Positions 39,175-49,600 of a stretch of 64,000 nucleotides of DNA are shown piece after piece. The DNA comes from Thraustochytrium sp. TN22 (lineage: Eukaryota > Sar > Bigyra > Thraustochytrida > Thraustochytriidae): the NCBI GenBank assembly GCA_013306675.1, contig JABLUY010000020.1:124001-188000 (forward strand). Direction: 5' to 3'. Position 1 is the first letter of the stretch. Every line of letters begins with the position of its first letter. A model generated the notes under the pieces. That model was not told the DNA's origin, ran no database searches, and saw nothing but the letters and a program-made list of their open reading frames with translations. Made by a program: the position numbers and the translations under genes.

Positions 39175-39738
39175 ATGACGGAGGTTGGTCGCGGCCGCAA
39201 GAAGCGGCAGGCGACAGCGCGTGGGCAGGTGCCATATCTGGACTGTATCAACGCGGGCGCGCGCGACCCGCATCGCGGTGGCGAATACTGGAAGCAGCTG
39301 CTCATCCAGCCGGTCATCGTGCCGGACCTGCGGCACACAGGCCTTAGGACGCAGTTTGACGATCCGGCCGAGGCCGACTTGTTGCGGCCAGACGGCAAGT
39401 CCACGCGCAAGCTCAAGTCGCTCATCCACACGCAGGTGGAAATCGTCGGCAACATCGAGGCTGAGGAGGCTGGCATCCCGGTCAGCCCGCGCTCTCCCTC
39501 GCTGCTCGAGGACGCCCTGGCCGTGCCTCGCATTGAGAGTTCATCAAGTCCGCACAGACGCCGCGACGCCAATGCGCCCAGGGCCAAGGCGGCCGCCAAG
39601 GCCAGCGCCAAGGGCAAGAAGAAGATCAAGAGGAAGATCAAGGGCGCCAAGTCGCACCAGGCTGCGGACGGTCTCTCGAACAATGCCTTCAAGATGTTCG
39701 AGACCATGCTTGACTCCGTGTATGGTGCGTCCAACTGA
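39175..39738 (+). CDS. Small Lys-rich orphan protein
   Basis: I do not recognise this 187-residue protein. It begins MTEVGRGRKKRQ, has a more ordered middle (about 20-110, with YLDCINAGARDPHRGGEYW and QPVIVPDLRHTGLRTQFDD), then an Ala/Lys-rich stretch with KKKIKRKIK that resembles a nuclear localisation or RNA-binding tail, and ends KMFETMLDSVYGASN. Support for coding: mixed composition in the middle with Trp, Tyr and acidic residues unlike the shadow frames around it, and a clean TGA stop. The open frame continues upstream to a GTG at 39028, but residues there are Cys/Thr-rich from a TG repeat, so I use the ATG at 39175. It is divergent from PDR-3. Confidence 0.6.
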   Translation: MTEVGRGRKKRQATARGQVPYLDCINAGARDPHRGGEYWKQLLIQPVIVPDLRHTGLRTQFDDPAEADLLRPDGKSTRKLKSLIHTQVEIVGNIEAEEAGIPVSPRSPSLLEDALAVPRIESSSSPHRRRDANAPRAKAAAKASAKGKKKIKRKIKGAKSHQAADGLSNNAFKMFETMLDSVYGASN

Positions 39739-39925
39739 TTCTCCATCCCGGCGGTTCTCCCGTGGCGGTGCGCTGAAGCTCCAAAGTGCGCCTTGGGCTG
39801 CAGCTTGTGCCGTGCGCGAAATGCATTGGCGCATCGCCGCGCTAGAGTGATACCTAACTACCATTTGGCAGTCCTGCAGCTTCTGCGACCATGGCGACAA
39901 GTTTCGTCCAAGTGTTGTCCCGAAC

Positions 39926-39998
39926 TTCGAGCATCGAAAGCGCGGTCTCGAATTTCGAGCATCGAAAGTTCTGACCCGAATTTTTCGAGCATCGAAAG
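39926..39998. repeat. Three spaced copies of TTCGAGCATCGAAAG
   Basis: Copies at 39926-39940, 39954-39968 and 39984-39998 are identical over 15 bases and start 28 and 30 bases apart. Each contains TTCGA-GCA-TCGAA, a perfect inverted repeat with a three-base centre, as in dimer-bound operator sites. It could equally be a minisatellite. Confidence 0.85.
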
Positions 39999-41142
39999 CG
40001 CGGCGTCGCTCGCACCATCATGATCGAGTCGGCCACCAGGTCAATGAATTGTTCACCTTGGCAGGACACGAAGTGCAGCCCACATGCCCTTCTGGCGCGG
40101 CTGGCGCGCCTACTTGCCATGTTCTCCGCATTCGCGCGCTGACCCCGCGATCCGCATGGCTTGCAAGATTCATCAGCGGCTCAAATGACTCTATCTTTTC
40201 GGTGCTTCCGGAGCCTTCCACCGCGGCTTGAAGATGCTCCAAGCGTCCCCGAACCAGGCCGGCGACGTGGACGGCCTCAGACGACCGCGCCGTCGCGCTG
40301 CAGCGGCTGCATGCGATGCGGCGGCCCGGCCACGGCGCACGGCGCTGGCCCGGGCCGCGCTGCGCGGCGGCACCGCCGCCTCTGGAGGCGCCGGGCCGCG
40401 CCAGGCCGCAAGACGCCGTTCCGACTCCCAGGCTCGACTCGGACCGCCTGCCAGTGCCGCTGATGCAGCGGCCGGTCCGGCGCATCCCGCCAGGGCCCCG
40501 CCTCGGACTCGGACCCGGCCTCGGACGGGCCGGAGCCGCGCCGGCGCGCCGCCGCCCTGCCGCCCTGCGCAGCTGCGCTGCCGCTGCCGGCCGGTGTTCT
40601 CCGTTCGCCTCGAATGCATCCTCAAGCTGTCCAGCTGCCGCCCACCAGCCACCGTGCCCGGCAGCCTCAGCCAGGTCTGCGGCGAGGCGGGGCGGGGCGG
40701 AGTGACGCCGAGGCTGGGCGGCGGCGGGCGGCGGGGTCGGCGCTCGACCACGGCCCGGAGGGCGCGGGAAGCCTCGCAGTGCATGGGCAGTGCGGTCCGG
40801 CCGGCGGCGGCGCGCTCGTCGCCGATCGACGCCAGAGACTCTGCAAAAGCTAGGCCTAGCTAGCTGAAGAGAGCGCGCTAAAATTATGCGATGAACGATG
40901 AACGATGAACCAGAAGGCAGCGGGACCAGCCGGGGCCAGGATCGTTTGCTATACCTTAGTCATCATGATTGCGGCCTCGTCTTCGGCCACGGACTTCCCA
41001 CTCGTGGTGCCGGCACGGCCCGGCAGGCCTGAACAAGCCTGAGCAAGGCGACTCATCGTGGCGGCGCCCCAAACCGCAGCCTGCTCGCTAGCCAGCCAGC
41101 CAGCGAGCGGAGCTGCGAGAGGGCGGCGGCTCGCGCGCTCGC

Positions 41143-41167
41143 CGCAGCGCAGCGCAGCGCAGCGCAG
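41143..41167. repeat. (GCAGC)n pentanucleotide run
   Basis: Five units in tandem in non-coding DNA about 340 bases before the PDR-4 start. Confidence 0.8.
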
Positions 41168-41505
41168 CCCGTCCGACAGACCCGACCGACAGGCTCTGCC
41201 GCGCCGATCAACGAGCGCGGCGGCCGGGCCGGGGCGGCGCAGCGGCCGGCTGTGTCCTGAGTTCTCGCCTCGCCCGTCCAAGGCCTCGTCGTTTCAAACT
41301 TTCAAACCATCCAGTGCGGCATCGCAGTCACGGTGCGGCCGTCGCCAAAGCCGCATCTCGGACTCGCCGGGCCGCGAGTCGCACGCCGGTACGCCCGCGG
41401 TGTGGCGTGGCGCGGCGCGGGAGGCGACGCGTGCCGCGTGCCGTACGGCGTGCGCAGGAGCCACACTCGGCCTTGGGCCGGGGCGGTACGAGCTCGCCGA
41501 GCGAG

Positions 41506-44500
41506 ATGCTGGGCAATGGGGCCGCGGAGCCGCCGACGCCGCTAGAGGCGAACCCGAGCAGCAGCACCATTCTGCTCGAGGAGGACGAGGTGGCCGCGGC
41601 TCCGCAGGCGGTGCAGGTGACGACGGCTGAGCAGGCGTCGTCCACGTCGAGGGCGACGACGCCGGCGGAGGCGGAGGTGCCGAAGGAGGTCGGCGAGGCC
41701 GGCCCTGCTGACGGGGCCCCGCAAACGCAGGCGTCGCAGGAGCTGGCTGCCGAGGAGGAAGACGAGCTGGCGGTGACCAAGAAGAACTCCAAGATGGACC
41801 TCAAGGTGTCGCCGCCCTCGGCCGGGAATGGCAACCCCGAGGAGAACATGGAGCGCTTGATGACGGCGACGCAGTACGCGGAGATGATCGCGCGCGTCCG
41901 CGTGGACGACCACTGGCCCGTGAACGTGGGGTTCAAGGACCTCGAGTACACCGTGCGCGTGCCCAAGGCAGACGTGGGCATCCCGAACGTGCTGACGACC
42001 TTTGGGAAGATGTTCCAGCCGCTTGTAAGTCTGGTTACGTGCCACCAGGCGGAGCGGATCGAGGTGCCCATTCTGCGCAAGATCTCCGGCACCTTTGAGG
42101 CGGGTCGGTCGACGCTGGTGCTGGGCCCGCCCGGCTGCGGCGTGACAACGCTCTTCAAGGTGCTGTCCGGGCGCTCCAAGGTGGGCGGCCGCTACCACCA
42201 GTCCGGCACGATGCTGTACTCGGGGTATTCCGCCAAGGAGCTCATTCTGCGCAAGCTGGCCGTCTACGTGGACCAGGTGGACCAGCACACGGCGGTGCTC
42301 ACGGTCCGCGAGACCCTTCAGTTTGCCTACGACTGCTTTGGCGGAGCCGAGATGGCGCAGCAGGTCATCGCGGCGCACAAGACCAGTGAGGAGGCGACCG
42401 AGGAGGAGATCGCCAAGATTCGCGAGCAGCTCGAGGCGTTTCCCGAATTTGTCATCCACAACCTGGCCCTCGACCGCGCGGCCGACACCGTCGTGGGCAA
42501 CGCCATGGTTCGCGGCATCTCGGGCGGCGAGAAGAAGCGCGTTACCTCGGGTGAGATGCTCATGGGCCGGCGCCCGCTCGTCTTCTACGACCAGATCTCC
42601 ACTGGTCTGGACAGCGCGGCCACCTTTGACATTTGCCGCCGCGTCGTGGGCGTCGGTAAGGCTCTGCACCTGACACCCGTCGTGGCGCTCCTGCAGCCGC
42701 CGCCCGAAACCTACAACCTCTTCGACGACATCCTCATCTTGGCGCTGGGCTACGTCGTCTTCCACGGCAAGCGCGAGGACGTGCTGCCGTACTTTTCCAG
42801 CATCGGCTTCGAGTGCCCCAGCGACCGCGACATCGCGGACTTCATCCAGGAGGTCACCACCTCGCGCCGTAAACTCTACCAGGTGCGCCCGGACGCGCCG
42901 TCCTCGGAGGCCGCCATGGCCAAGGCCTGGGAGGCCTCGCCCTTTTCGCAGCGCCAGCGCGCGTCCATCGAGCGCTGGACCAACCCGGCCAACAAGGTGG
43001 ACGCACCGGCGCGGACCGAGCTCTTTGACCGGCAAAATGCCCGCAAGTACCCGAACTCGTATTGCCGAGAGTTTGGCCTCGTGCTCAAGCGCCAGATGCA
43101 GCTGGTGCGCCGCGACCCGGCCTTCATCCGCGCGCGCATGATGCAGTCGCTCATCATGGGCATCGTGCTCGGCACCATCTTCTACAAGCTCGACCCCAAC
43201 CTGCCGAGCGACGCCTCCGTGGGCAACTACACGCCCATCACCCAGCGCTATGGTGTCATTTTCGCCACCCTCATGCAGTGCGCCCTGGCCGGCATGGCCC
43301 AGGTCCCGGTTGTTCTGGGGCAGCGCCCGGTCTACTACAAGCAGAGCACCTCCTACTTCTTCCGAACCTCGACCTACGTGCTCAGCGAGTTCATCGCCGT
43401 CATGCCGGTCGCCATCGTCGAGTCTATCCTCATGGCCACGCTCGTCTTTTGGCTCACGGCCGTGGTGCCGCTTGAGGCTGACGCGCCCACCGGCACCTCG
43501 GACGTCGGCAGCCGCTTCATGATCTTCCTCTGCCTCATGATCGCGCTCAACATGTCCTTTGCGGCCTTTCTGCGTGCGGTCACCACCTTCGTGCAGTCGC
43601 CGTCCGTGGGCCAGGTCATCTCCGGTGTCTCCATTGCCGCTTCGGTCATCTACAGCGGCTTCATCATCGTCGAGTCCGTCATGCCGCCCTGGTTTAGCTG
43701 GATCTACTGGCTTTCGCCCGTGGCCTGGGCATACCGCGCCGCCGTGCTCACGGTCTTCCAGTCTTCCGCCTTCACCGAGGACCAGACTGCCTTCGCGCTC
43801 GGCCTCTTCGATATCCCAACGAACCCGCAGTACATCTGGGCCGGCGTCCTCATGCTCATTGGCTACCTTCTCTTGGATCTCCTGATGAGCTACATCGGCT
43901 ACACGCAGGTGCGGTACACGGCGACGAGCCGCCAGACCAAGGTCAACCCGGCGGCCGAGGCCACTGACAACCCCGACCTCGTCGAAGTGGAGCGCATCCT
44001 CTCGGAGCAGCGCAAATCCGAGATGCGCAGCGGCAGCGAGCAGGGCGACGAAAGCGCCATCAGCGGCGGCAAGCTGCCCTCGGCCTCGAGCAGCGCGCTG
44101 CCGGGCGCCGTGGCGCTGCGCATGGAATCCTCGCTGCAGAACGAGAACTTTACGCCTGTCGACCTCGCCTTCCGCAACCTCAAGTACGCCGTACCGGGCC
44201 CCAAGGCCAAGCGCGGCGAGTACAACCTGCAGCTGCTCAACAACATTACCGGCTTCGCGGAGGCTGGCACGCTCACTGCGCTCATGGGATCCTCCGGCGC
44301 CGGCAAGACCACGCTTCTCGACGTGCTTGCTCTGCGTAAGACGAGCGGCAAGACCGAGGGCGAGATTTTTGTCAACGGCCGCCCGCAGGAGAAGGTCACC
44401 TTCTCGCGCATTGTCGGTTACGTGGAGCAGAATGACATCCACTCGCCAACAGCCACGGTCGCGGAGGCGCTCCTCTTCTCGGCCATGCTGCGCCAGCCCT

Positions 44501-45984
44501 CGGACGTCTCCCGCGAGGGCAAGGAGAGCTTCGTGGAGGGTGTGCTCGACACCTTGGATCTGCAGGACATTCGCGACTTCGTCATCGGGAACAAGCTCTC
44601 GGGCGGCCTCAGCACCGAGCAGGCCAAGCGCCTCACCATCGGCGTCGAGCTCGCCGCCAACCCAGCCATCATCTTCGCCGACGAGCCTACTTCCGGCCTC
44701 GACGCCAACGCCGCGCGCGTGGTCATGATCGGCCTCGAGCGCATCGCGCGCGCCGGCCGCACCGTCATCTGCACCATCCACCAGCCTTCCAAGGACATCT
44801 TCCTCAAGTTCGATCGCTTGCTGCTCCTCAAGCGCGGCGGCGACATGGTCTACTTTGGCGACACCGGACCCAAGGCGGAGGCCCTGCTCGACTACCTCTA
44901 CGCGATTCCCGGCACGCCGCAAATGCCCAGTGAGCGCTACAACCCGGCCACCTACATGCTCGAGGCCATTGGCGCTGGCGCCGGCGAGGAGTCCCGCATC
45001 GACTACGCCAAGGCCTACACGGACAGCCAGCTGCGTCGCGACAACGATGGCAAGCTCGACGACCTCGTCAAGCGCGCTCGCGAGGACCGCCCCGAGATCC
45101 GTTTCGACGAAGGCTACGCCGCGCCCTTTGGAACGCAGCTGCAACTCCTCTGCGCCCGTTACTGGAAGATGTACTACCGCTCGCCCGGCTACAATACCAC
45201 CCGCTTCATTGTCTCCATCTTCATCTCCATCTTCTTCGGCGCTAGCTTCCTCTTCAAGGGCGATGACATCTCCAGCTCCCAGGATGCCCAGTCCATCGCC
45301 GGAGTGCTCTTCATCTCGTCCTCCTTCATCAGCGTTATCGCGCTCAACACCTCGCTCGGCACCATCATGGAGGAGCGCTCCGCCTTTTATCGTGAGCGCT
45401 CCGCCAACTGTTACTCGGTCGCGCCCATGATCATCGGCATCACCATCACCGAGGTCTTCTACATCTTCCTCGCCGCATCCCTCTACGTGCCCATCTTCTA
45501 CTTTCTTGCTGGCCTCTGGCGCGATGTCAACGCCTTCTTCCTCTTCTACGCCACCTTCATCCTCTTCATGATGGCCATGACCTTTTACGGCCACTTCCTC
45601 GCCAGTGTCGCCAAGAATCAGCAGGTCGCCACGATCCTCGCTGCACTCACCTTTGGTCTTTACGTGCAGACTGCCGGTCTCGTCATTGCCATCGATGACA
45701 TTGGCGGCTGGATCTGGTTTAGTTCCATCAACCCGCTGCGCTACATGTTCGCCTCCGTGCTCTCCATCCAGCTCATTTGCGAGGACCCTACCGGCGTTGA
45801 CGCCGGGAGCCCTGGCTGCTCCAGTATCGGCAACGGCCTCACCGCCTACGACTACGTCAGAAACAACTTCGGCGCCGAGCCCAACGCGTACCAGTGGTGC
45901 CTCGCTGCGCTCGCCGGCTTCATTGTCGGCTTTCGCATCCTGGCCATCCTCGCTTACACCTACATTAACCACCAGAAGCGGTAA
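41506..45984 (+). CDS. PDR-4: full-size ABCG/PDR multidrug transporter
   Basis: The 1492-residue protein starts MLGNGAAEPP and has an acidic, Ala/Glu-rich N-terminus of about 115 residues. NBD1: GPPGCGVTT (Val for Lys), ISGGEKKR signature, FYDQISTGLD (Gln for Glu), LLQPPPE without His. NBD2: GSSGAGKTT, LSTEQ, FADEPTSGLD and TIHQPS, all intact. It is the most divergent of the intronless members: TMD1 reads PVYYKQSTSYFFR, TMD2 FYRERSANCYS, and the linker reads QTKVNPAAEATDNPD. The outer-loop Cys pair is LICEDP...SPGCSS and the C-terminus is NHQKR. The open frame extends to a GTG at 41314; ATG 41506 fits the paralogues. No introns. PDR-5 follows in the same direction after 698 bases. Confidence 0.95.
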   Translation: MLGNGAAEPPTPLEANPSSSTILLEEDEVAAAPQAVQVTTAEQASSTSRATTPAEAEVPKEVGEAGPADGAPQTQASQELAAEEEDELAVTKKNSKMDLKVSPPSAGNGNPEENMERLMTATQYAEMIARVRVDDHWPVNVGFKDLEYTVRVPKADVGIPNVLTTFGKMFQPLVSLVTCHQAERIEVPILRKISGTFEAGRSTLVLGPPGCGVTTLFKVLSGRSKVGGRYHQSGTMLYSGYSAKELILRKLAVYVDQVDQHTAVLTVRETLQFAYDCFGGAEMAQQVIAAHKTSEEATEEEIAKIREQLEAFPEFVIHNLALDRAADTVVGNAMVRGISGGEKKRVTSGEMLMGRRPLVFYDQISTGLDSAATFDICRRVVGVGKALHLTPVVALLQPPPETYNLFDDILILALGYVVFHGKREDVLPYFSSIGFECPSDRDIADFIQEVTTSRRKLYQVRPDAPSSEAAMAKAWEASPFSQRQRASIERWTNPANKVDAPARTELFDRQNARKYPNSYCREFGLVLKRQMQLVRRDPAFIRARMMQSLIMGIVLGTIFYKLDPNLPSDASVGNYTPITQRYGVIFATLMQCALAGMAQVPVVLGQRPVYYKQSTSYFFRTSTYVLSEFIAVMPVAIVESILMATLVFWLTAVVPLEADAPTGTSDVGSRFMIFLCLMIALNMSFAAFLRAVTTFVQSPSVGQVISGVSIAASVIYSGFIIVESVMPPWFSWIYWLSPVAWAYRAAVLTVFQSSAFTEDQTAFALGLFDIPTNPQYIWAGVLMLIGYLLLDLLMSYIGYTQVRYTATSRQTKVNPAAEATDNPDLVEVERILSEQRKSEMRSGSEQGDESAISGGKLPSASSSALPGAVALRMESSLQNENFTPVDLAFRNLKYAVPGPKAKRGEYNLQLLNNITGFAEAGTLTALMGSSGAGKTTLLDVLALRKTSGKTEGEIFVNGRPQEKVTFSRIVGYVEQNDIHSPTATVAEALLFSAMLRQPSDVSREGKESFVEGVLDTLDLQDIRDFVIGNKLSGGLSTEQAKRLTIGVELAANPAIIFADEPTSGLDANAARVVMIGLERIARAGRTVICTIHQPSKDIFLKFDRLLLLKRGGDMVYFGDTGPKAEALLDYLYAIPGTPQMPSERYNPATYMLEAIGAGAGEESRIDYAKAYTDSQLRRDNDGKLDDLVKRAREDRPEIRFDEGYAAPFGTQLQLLCARYWKMYYRSPGYNTTRFIVSIFISIFFGASFLFKGDDISSSQDAQSIAGVLFISSSFISVIALNTSLGTIMEERSAFYRERSANCYSVAPMIIGITITEVFYIFLAASLYVPIFYFLAGLWRDVNAFFLFYATFILFMMAMTFYGHFLASVAKNQQVATILAALTFGLYVQTAGLVIAIDDIGGWIWFSSINPLRYMFASVLSIQLICEDPTGVDAGSPGCSSIGNGLTAYDYVRNNFGAEPNAYQWCLAALAGFIVGFRILAILAYTYINHQKR

Positions 45985-46682
45985 CGCCTTTCAGGAGACT
46001 CGCCTACTCCAGGAAGCCATCATCATCATCTTGCTTTTTGTCAGCTACGCTTTGCCTTATCATGCCTGTAATCTGCCGTCGGACGCAGCCCATGTTATGA
46101 TGCTCTCGACAGTGCCGACACCAGCAGCGCTATGTGAACTAACGAGCCACAGAAATCGCATCGCCGCGTTTCCCAAACCGTTTCCCATGCAGGTTCCGAA
46201 CCTTTGGCCTGCAGCGATCCATCTCAGCTCACGGGGCTGAACCCGCTGAGCGCTGTCACCAGTCCTTCGCGTCGGCCTTGCGCGCCGCCGATCCGCTGCC
46301 GACGCGCCGCCGATCCGCCGCCAACGCGCCGCCGACGCTCGGCGGACACAGAGCAGGCGACGTTAGAGCTGGGACGGGCCACAGGCGGTACTTTAGCGAG
46401 TCGCAGGCGGCAGGCACCGTTTGTTGCAATGTCGGGCCGCGCGCCCTGCGGACAGAGGCCAGGCCGCCAGGCGCACCAGGCCGTCTTCGAGTCGGCCACG
46501 TTCCGGCGGAGGCATCGGCGGGGGGGCCGAGGTCGGCGCGCATGGCGCGGTGACAGACGCAGCTGCTCGAGCTTCGAAAGGCAACGATGTGTAGCAGCGA
46601 TCTCGATGCACAGCCGCAGCAAAACTTGAACTTCAAACGCAAGAGACCTCCCCCCACCCCCCCCCACCCCCAAAAAAAGAAG
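45985..46682. other. Spacer between PDR-4 and PDR-5
   Basis: CCGTCGGACGCAG at 46077-46089 is shared with the 16955 foldback. A C-rich/A-rich tract (46648-46682) directly precedes the PDR-5 start. An in-frame ATG at 46587 would add 32 residues of low-complexity sequence to PDR-5. No other gene seen. Confidence 0.5.
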
Positions 46683-49600
46683 ATGCTCTCGGACAAGGGC
46701 ACAGAGCAGGCACTCAAGGTGCAGCATGCCCAAGGGGAGGACAACCTGCAACCAGAACTGGACCGAGAAGATGCGCGCGACGAGAGCGAGATTCAGGAGC
46801 GTGAGACCTCACGCCCCAACCCGGACGATGTGAGCCGCGCCAGGGCCCTCCTCGAGCGCCTGCAGCTCGAGACATCGCGCCAGCAGGACCAGGACCCGGG
46901 TACCTTGCCCCAAGTCACCCTCACACAGGATGAGGTCGCCTTGCTTGGTCACCTCATGACCCGCCGCCTGCTGCGTGCACCAGCCGGCTCGTCCCGATCC
47001 ACGATTGCACCAAAGCGCGCCATGACCGCCGTCGGGTACGCCGAGCTCGTCGCACTCGCGCGTGGCGAGGACCACTGGCCCATTCACGTCGGCTTCTGGA
47101 ACCTCAACTACACCGTCAGAGTGCGCAAGGTCGACATCGGAGTGCCCAACGTCGTCAAGTCCTTTGGCAAGCTGCTCTGGCCCTTTGGCGCCTGCGACGG
47201 CTCCGATCGCATTGACCTGCCCATCCTGCGCAACGTTTCGGGCGCCTTCGAGGCTGGCAAGTCCACGCTCGTGCTCGGCCCGCCCGGCTGCGGCGTCTCC
47301 ACACTCTTCAAAGTGCTCTCGGGCCGCGCCAAGACCGGCGGCGCGCGCGCGTTTACCGGCGAGGTGCTCTACTCCGGCTTCCGCGGCCGCGAGCTCCACC
47401 TGCGCAAGATGATCTCCTACGTGCCCCAGGTTGACGTGCACTGCCCCATCCTCACGGTGCGCGAGACCCTCGAGTTCTCCTACGGCTGCTTCGGCGGGCC
47501 CGAGATGGCACACCACGCCATGACGCGCGCCGGCACTGCCGAGAACGCCACCGAGGAGGAATGGAACCGCATCCGCGAGCAGCTCGAGCAGCTGCCGCAG
47601 TTCGTCATCGACAACCTCGCGCTCACCAACGCCGCCGACACCGTGGTGGGCAACGAGCTGCTGCGCGGCGTGTCGGGCGGCGAGAAGAAGCGCGTCACCT
47701 CGGCCGAGATGCTCATGGGCCGTCGCCCGCTCACCTTTTACGACCAGATCTCCACGGGCCTGGACAGTGCGGCGACCTTCGACATATGCCGACGCATCAC
47801 GGGCGTGGCCAAGAACCTCGAGCTGACGCCCGTGGTGGCGCTGCTGCAGCCGCCGCCCGAGACGTACAATCTCTTCGACGAAGTACTGGTGCTGGCGCTT
47901 GGTCGCGTGGTCTTCCACGGCCCGCGCGAGGACGTGCTGCCGTACTTTTCGAGCATCGGCTTTGACTGCCCGCACGACCGCGACATCGCGGACTTCATTC
48001 AGGAGGTAACCACGGACGCCCGCACGCGTTACCAGACGCGGGCGAACGCGCCAAGCAGCGAGGAAGCGATGGCGCAGGCTTGGCTCGCATCGCCGTTTTC
48101 GCAGGCGAAACGCGATGCCACGGACTACTGGTGCGAGCCGTCGCATAAGGTGGACTCCGCGTCGCGGAAGGAGCTCTTTGCGCGGGGGGCGCCACGGTAC
48201 GCGAACGGGTTCTGCAAGGAGTTCAGGCTCGTGCTGGCGCGCCACATGGCGCTCACCTTCCGCGACAAGGCCTTCGTCGGAGCTCGCATCGGCCAGGCGG
48301 CGGTCGTCGGCACGCTCATCGGCACGATTTTCCTGGGCCTGGACCCTAACTTGCCGACAAGCGCCTCCGAGGACCAGACCCCTGCGACCCAGCGCTTCGG
48401 CATCGTCTTCTCGGTGCTGATGCAGAGCATGCTGTCGGGCATGGCGCAAATGCCGGTGGTGCTCGAGCAGCGTCCGGTATACTACAAACAGAGCGGCAGC
48501 TACTTTTTTCGCACCATCACGTATGTGCTGGCGGAGACGATTGCTGTCCTACCCATCGCTCTGGTCGAGTGTGCCATCCTGGCGGCGCTGGTTTTCTGGT
48601 GCTCGGAGCTAGTGCCGTGGGGCGCCAAGGCGCCGACGGGCGAGTCGAACGTAGGCGGAGTCTTCATGCTCTTCTACGTCGTTCTCGTCGTGCTCAACGT
48701 CTCGTTCGCCGCCTTTCTGCGCGCGCTGGCTACGTTCGCCTCGACGCCCGCCATCTCTCAGGTCCTCGCGGCCTTTTGTACTGGCACGAGCGTGCTCTTC
48801 TCGGGCTACATCATCACGCAGAACACCGTGCCCATTTGGTTCCGCTGGATCACCTGGCTCTCCCCGCTTGCCTGGGGCTTTCGCTCCGGGATGCTCGCGA
48901 TCCTGAGCTCGACCGCCTGGACCGAGGAGCAACGCCTCTACGCCCTCAACCTCTTCAGCGTCGAGACCGACGACAGCTACCTGTGGGCCGGCATCCTCGT
49001 CCTCATCGGCTACAAGCTACTTGACATGTCTATCAGCTGCCTGGGCTATGGATACGTGCGCTTCGACGACGCGGGCGGCCAACAGACCAAGATCAGCCCA
49101 GAGGCCGAGGACACGCACGACCCGGACGTAGCGCAGGTTGAGAAGATCGTGGCGGAGCGCAACTCCCGCATCCACCAGGACCACAGCAGCGCCCGGCCAA
49201 AGTCCAGCGCCCTCGACGATCCCAGCGACGACGTGCACCTGCGCGTCAAGACCTCGCTCAACAACTCTAGCTTCGTGCCCGTCGACCTCGCCTTCCGCAA
49301 CCTCTGGTACTCCGTGCAGGGCCCCGACGACAAGGCCGGCTCGTACGGCCTCGACCTGCTCAAGGGTATCACTGGCTTCGCCCAGGCCGGGACGCTCACC
49401 GCGCTCATGGGCTCGTCCGGCGCCGGAAAGTCCACCCTGATGGACGTGCTCGCGCTTCGCAAGACCGGCGGCAAGATCACCGGCGACGTCCTGGTCAACG
49501 GCCGTCCGCAGGAGCGTACTACCTTCTCGCGTTTGGTCGGCTACGTGGAGCAGATGGACGTGCACAGCCCGAACGCAACGGTGCGCGAGGCGCTGCTCTT

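Larger units (their letters stand above)
39739..41505. other. Intergenic region upstream of PDR-4
   Basis: No gene supported in 1.8 kb. Contents: a triple palindromic repeat (39926-39998), a GCTAGGCCTAGCTAGCT element at 40849-40865, three GATGAAC units at 40890-40910, and a GCAGC pentamer run at 41143-41167. The PDR-4 promoter must lie at its right end. Confidence 0.5.

Noticed and set aside
39926-39998. CRISPR array
   Set aside because: Only three 15-base units with 13-15-base spacers in a eukaryotic sequence and no cas genes.
41542-45972. 1476-residue open frame antisense to PDR-4
   Set aside because: It mirrors the PDR-4 codons; high GC at third positions removes stops on the other strand. 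Its Asp/Gly/Val/His-rich composition has no domain. The same holds for the antisense frames of PDR-1, PDR-2 and PDR-3.
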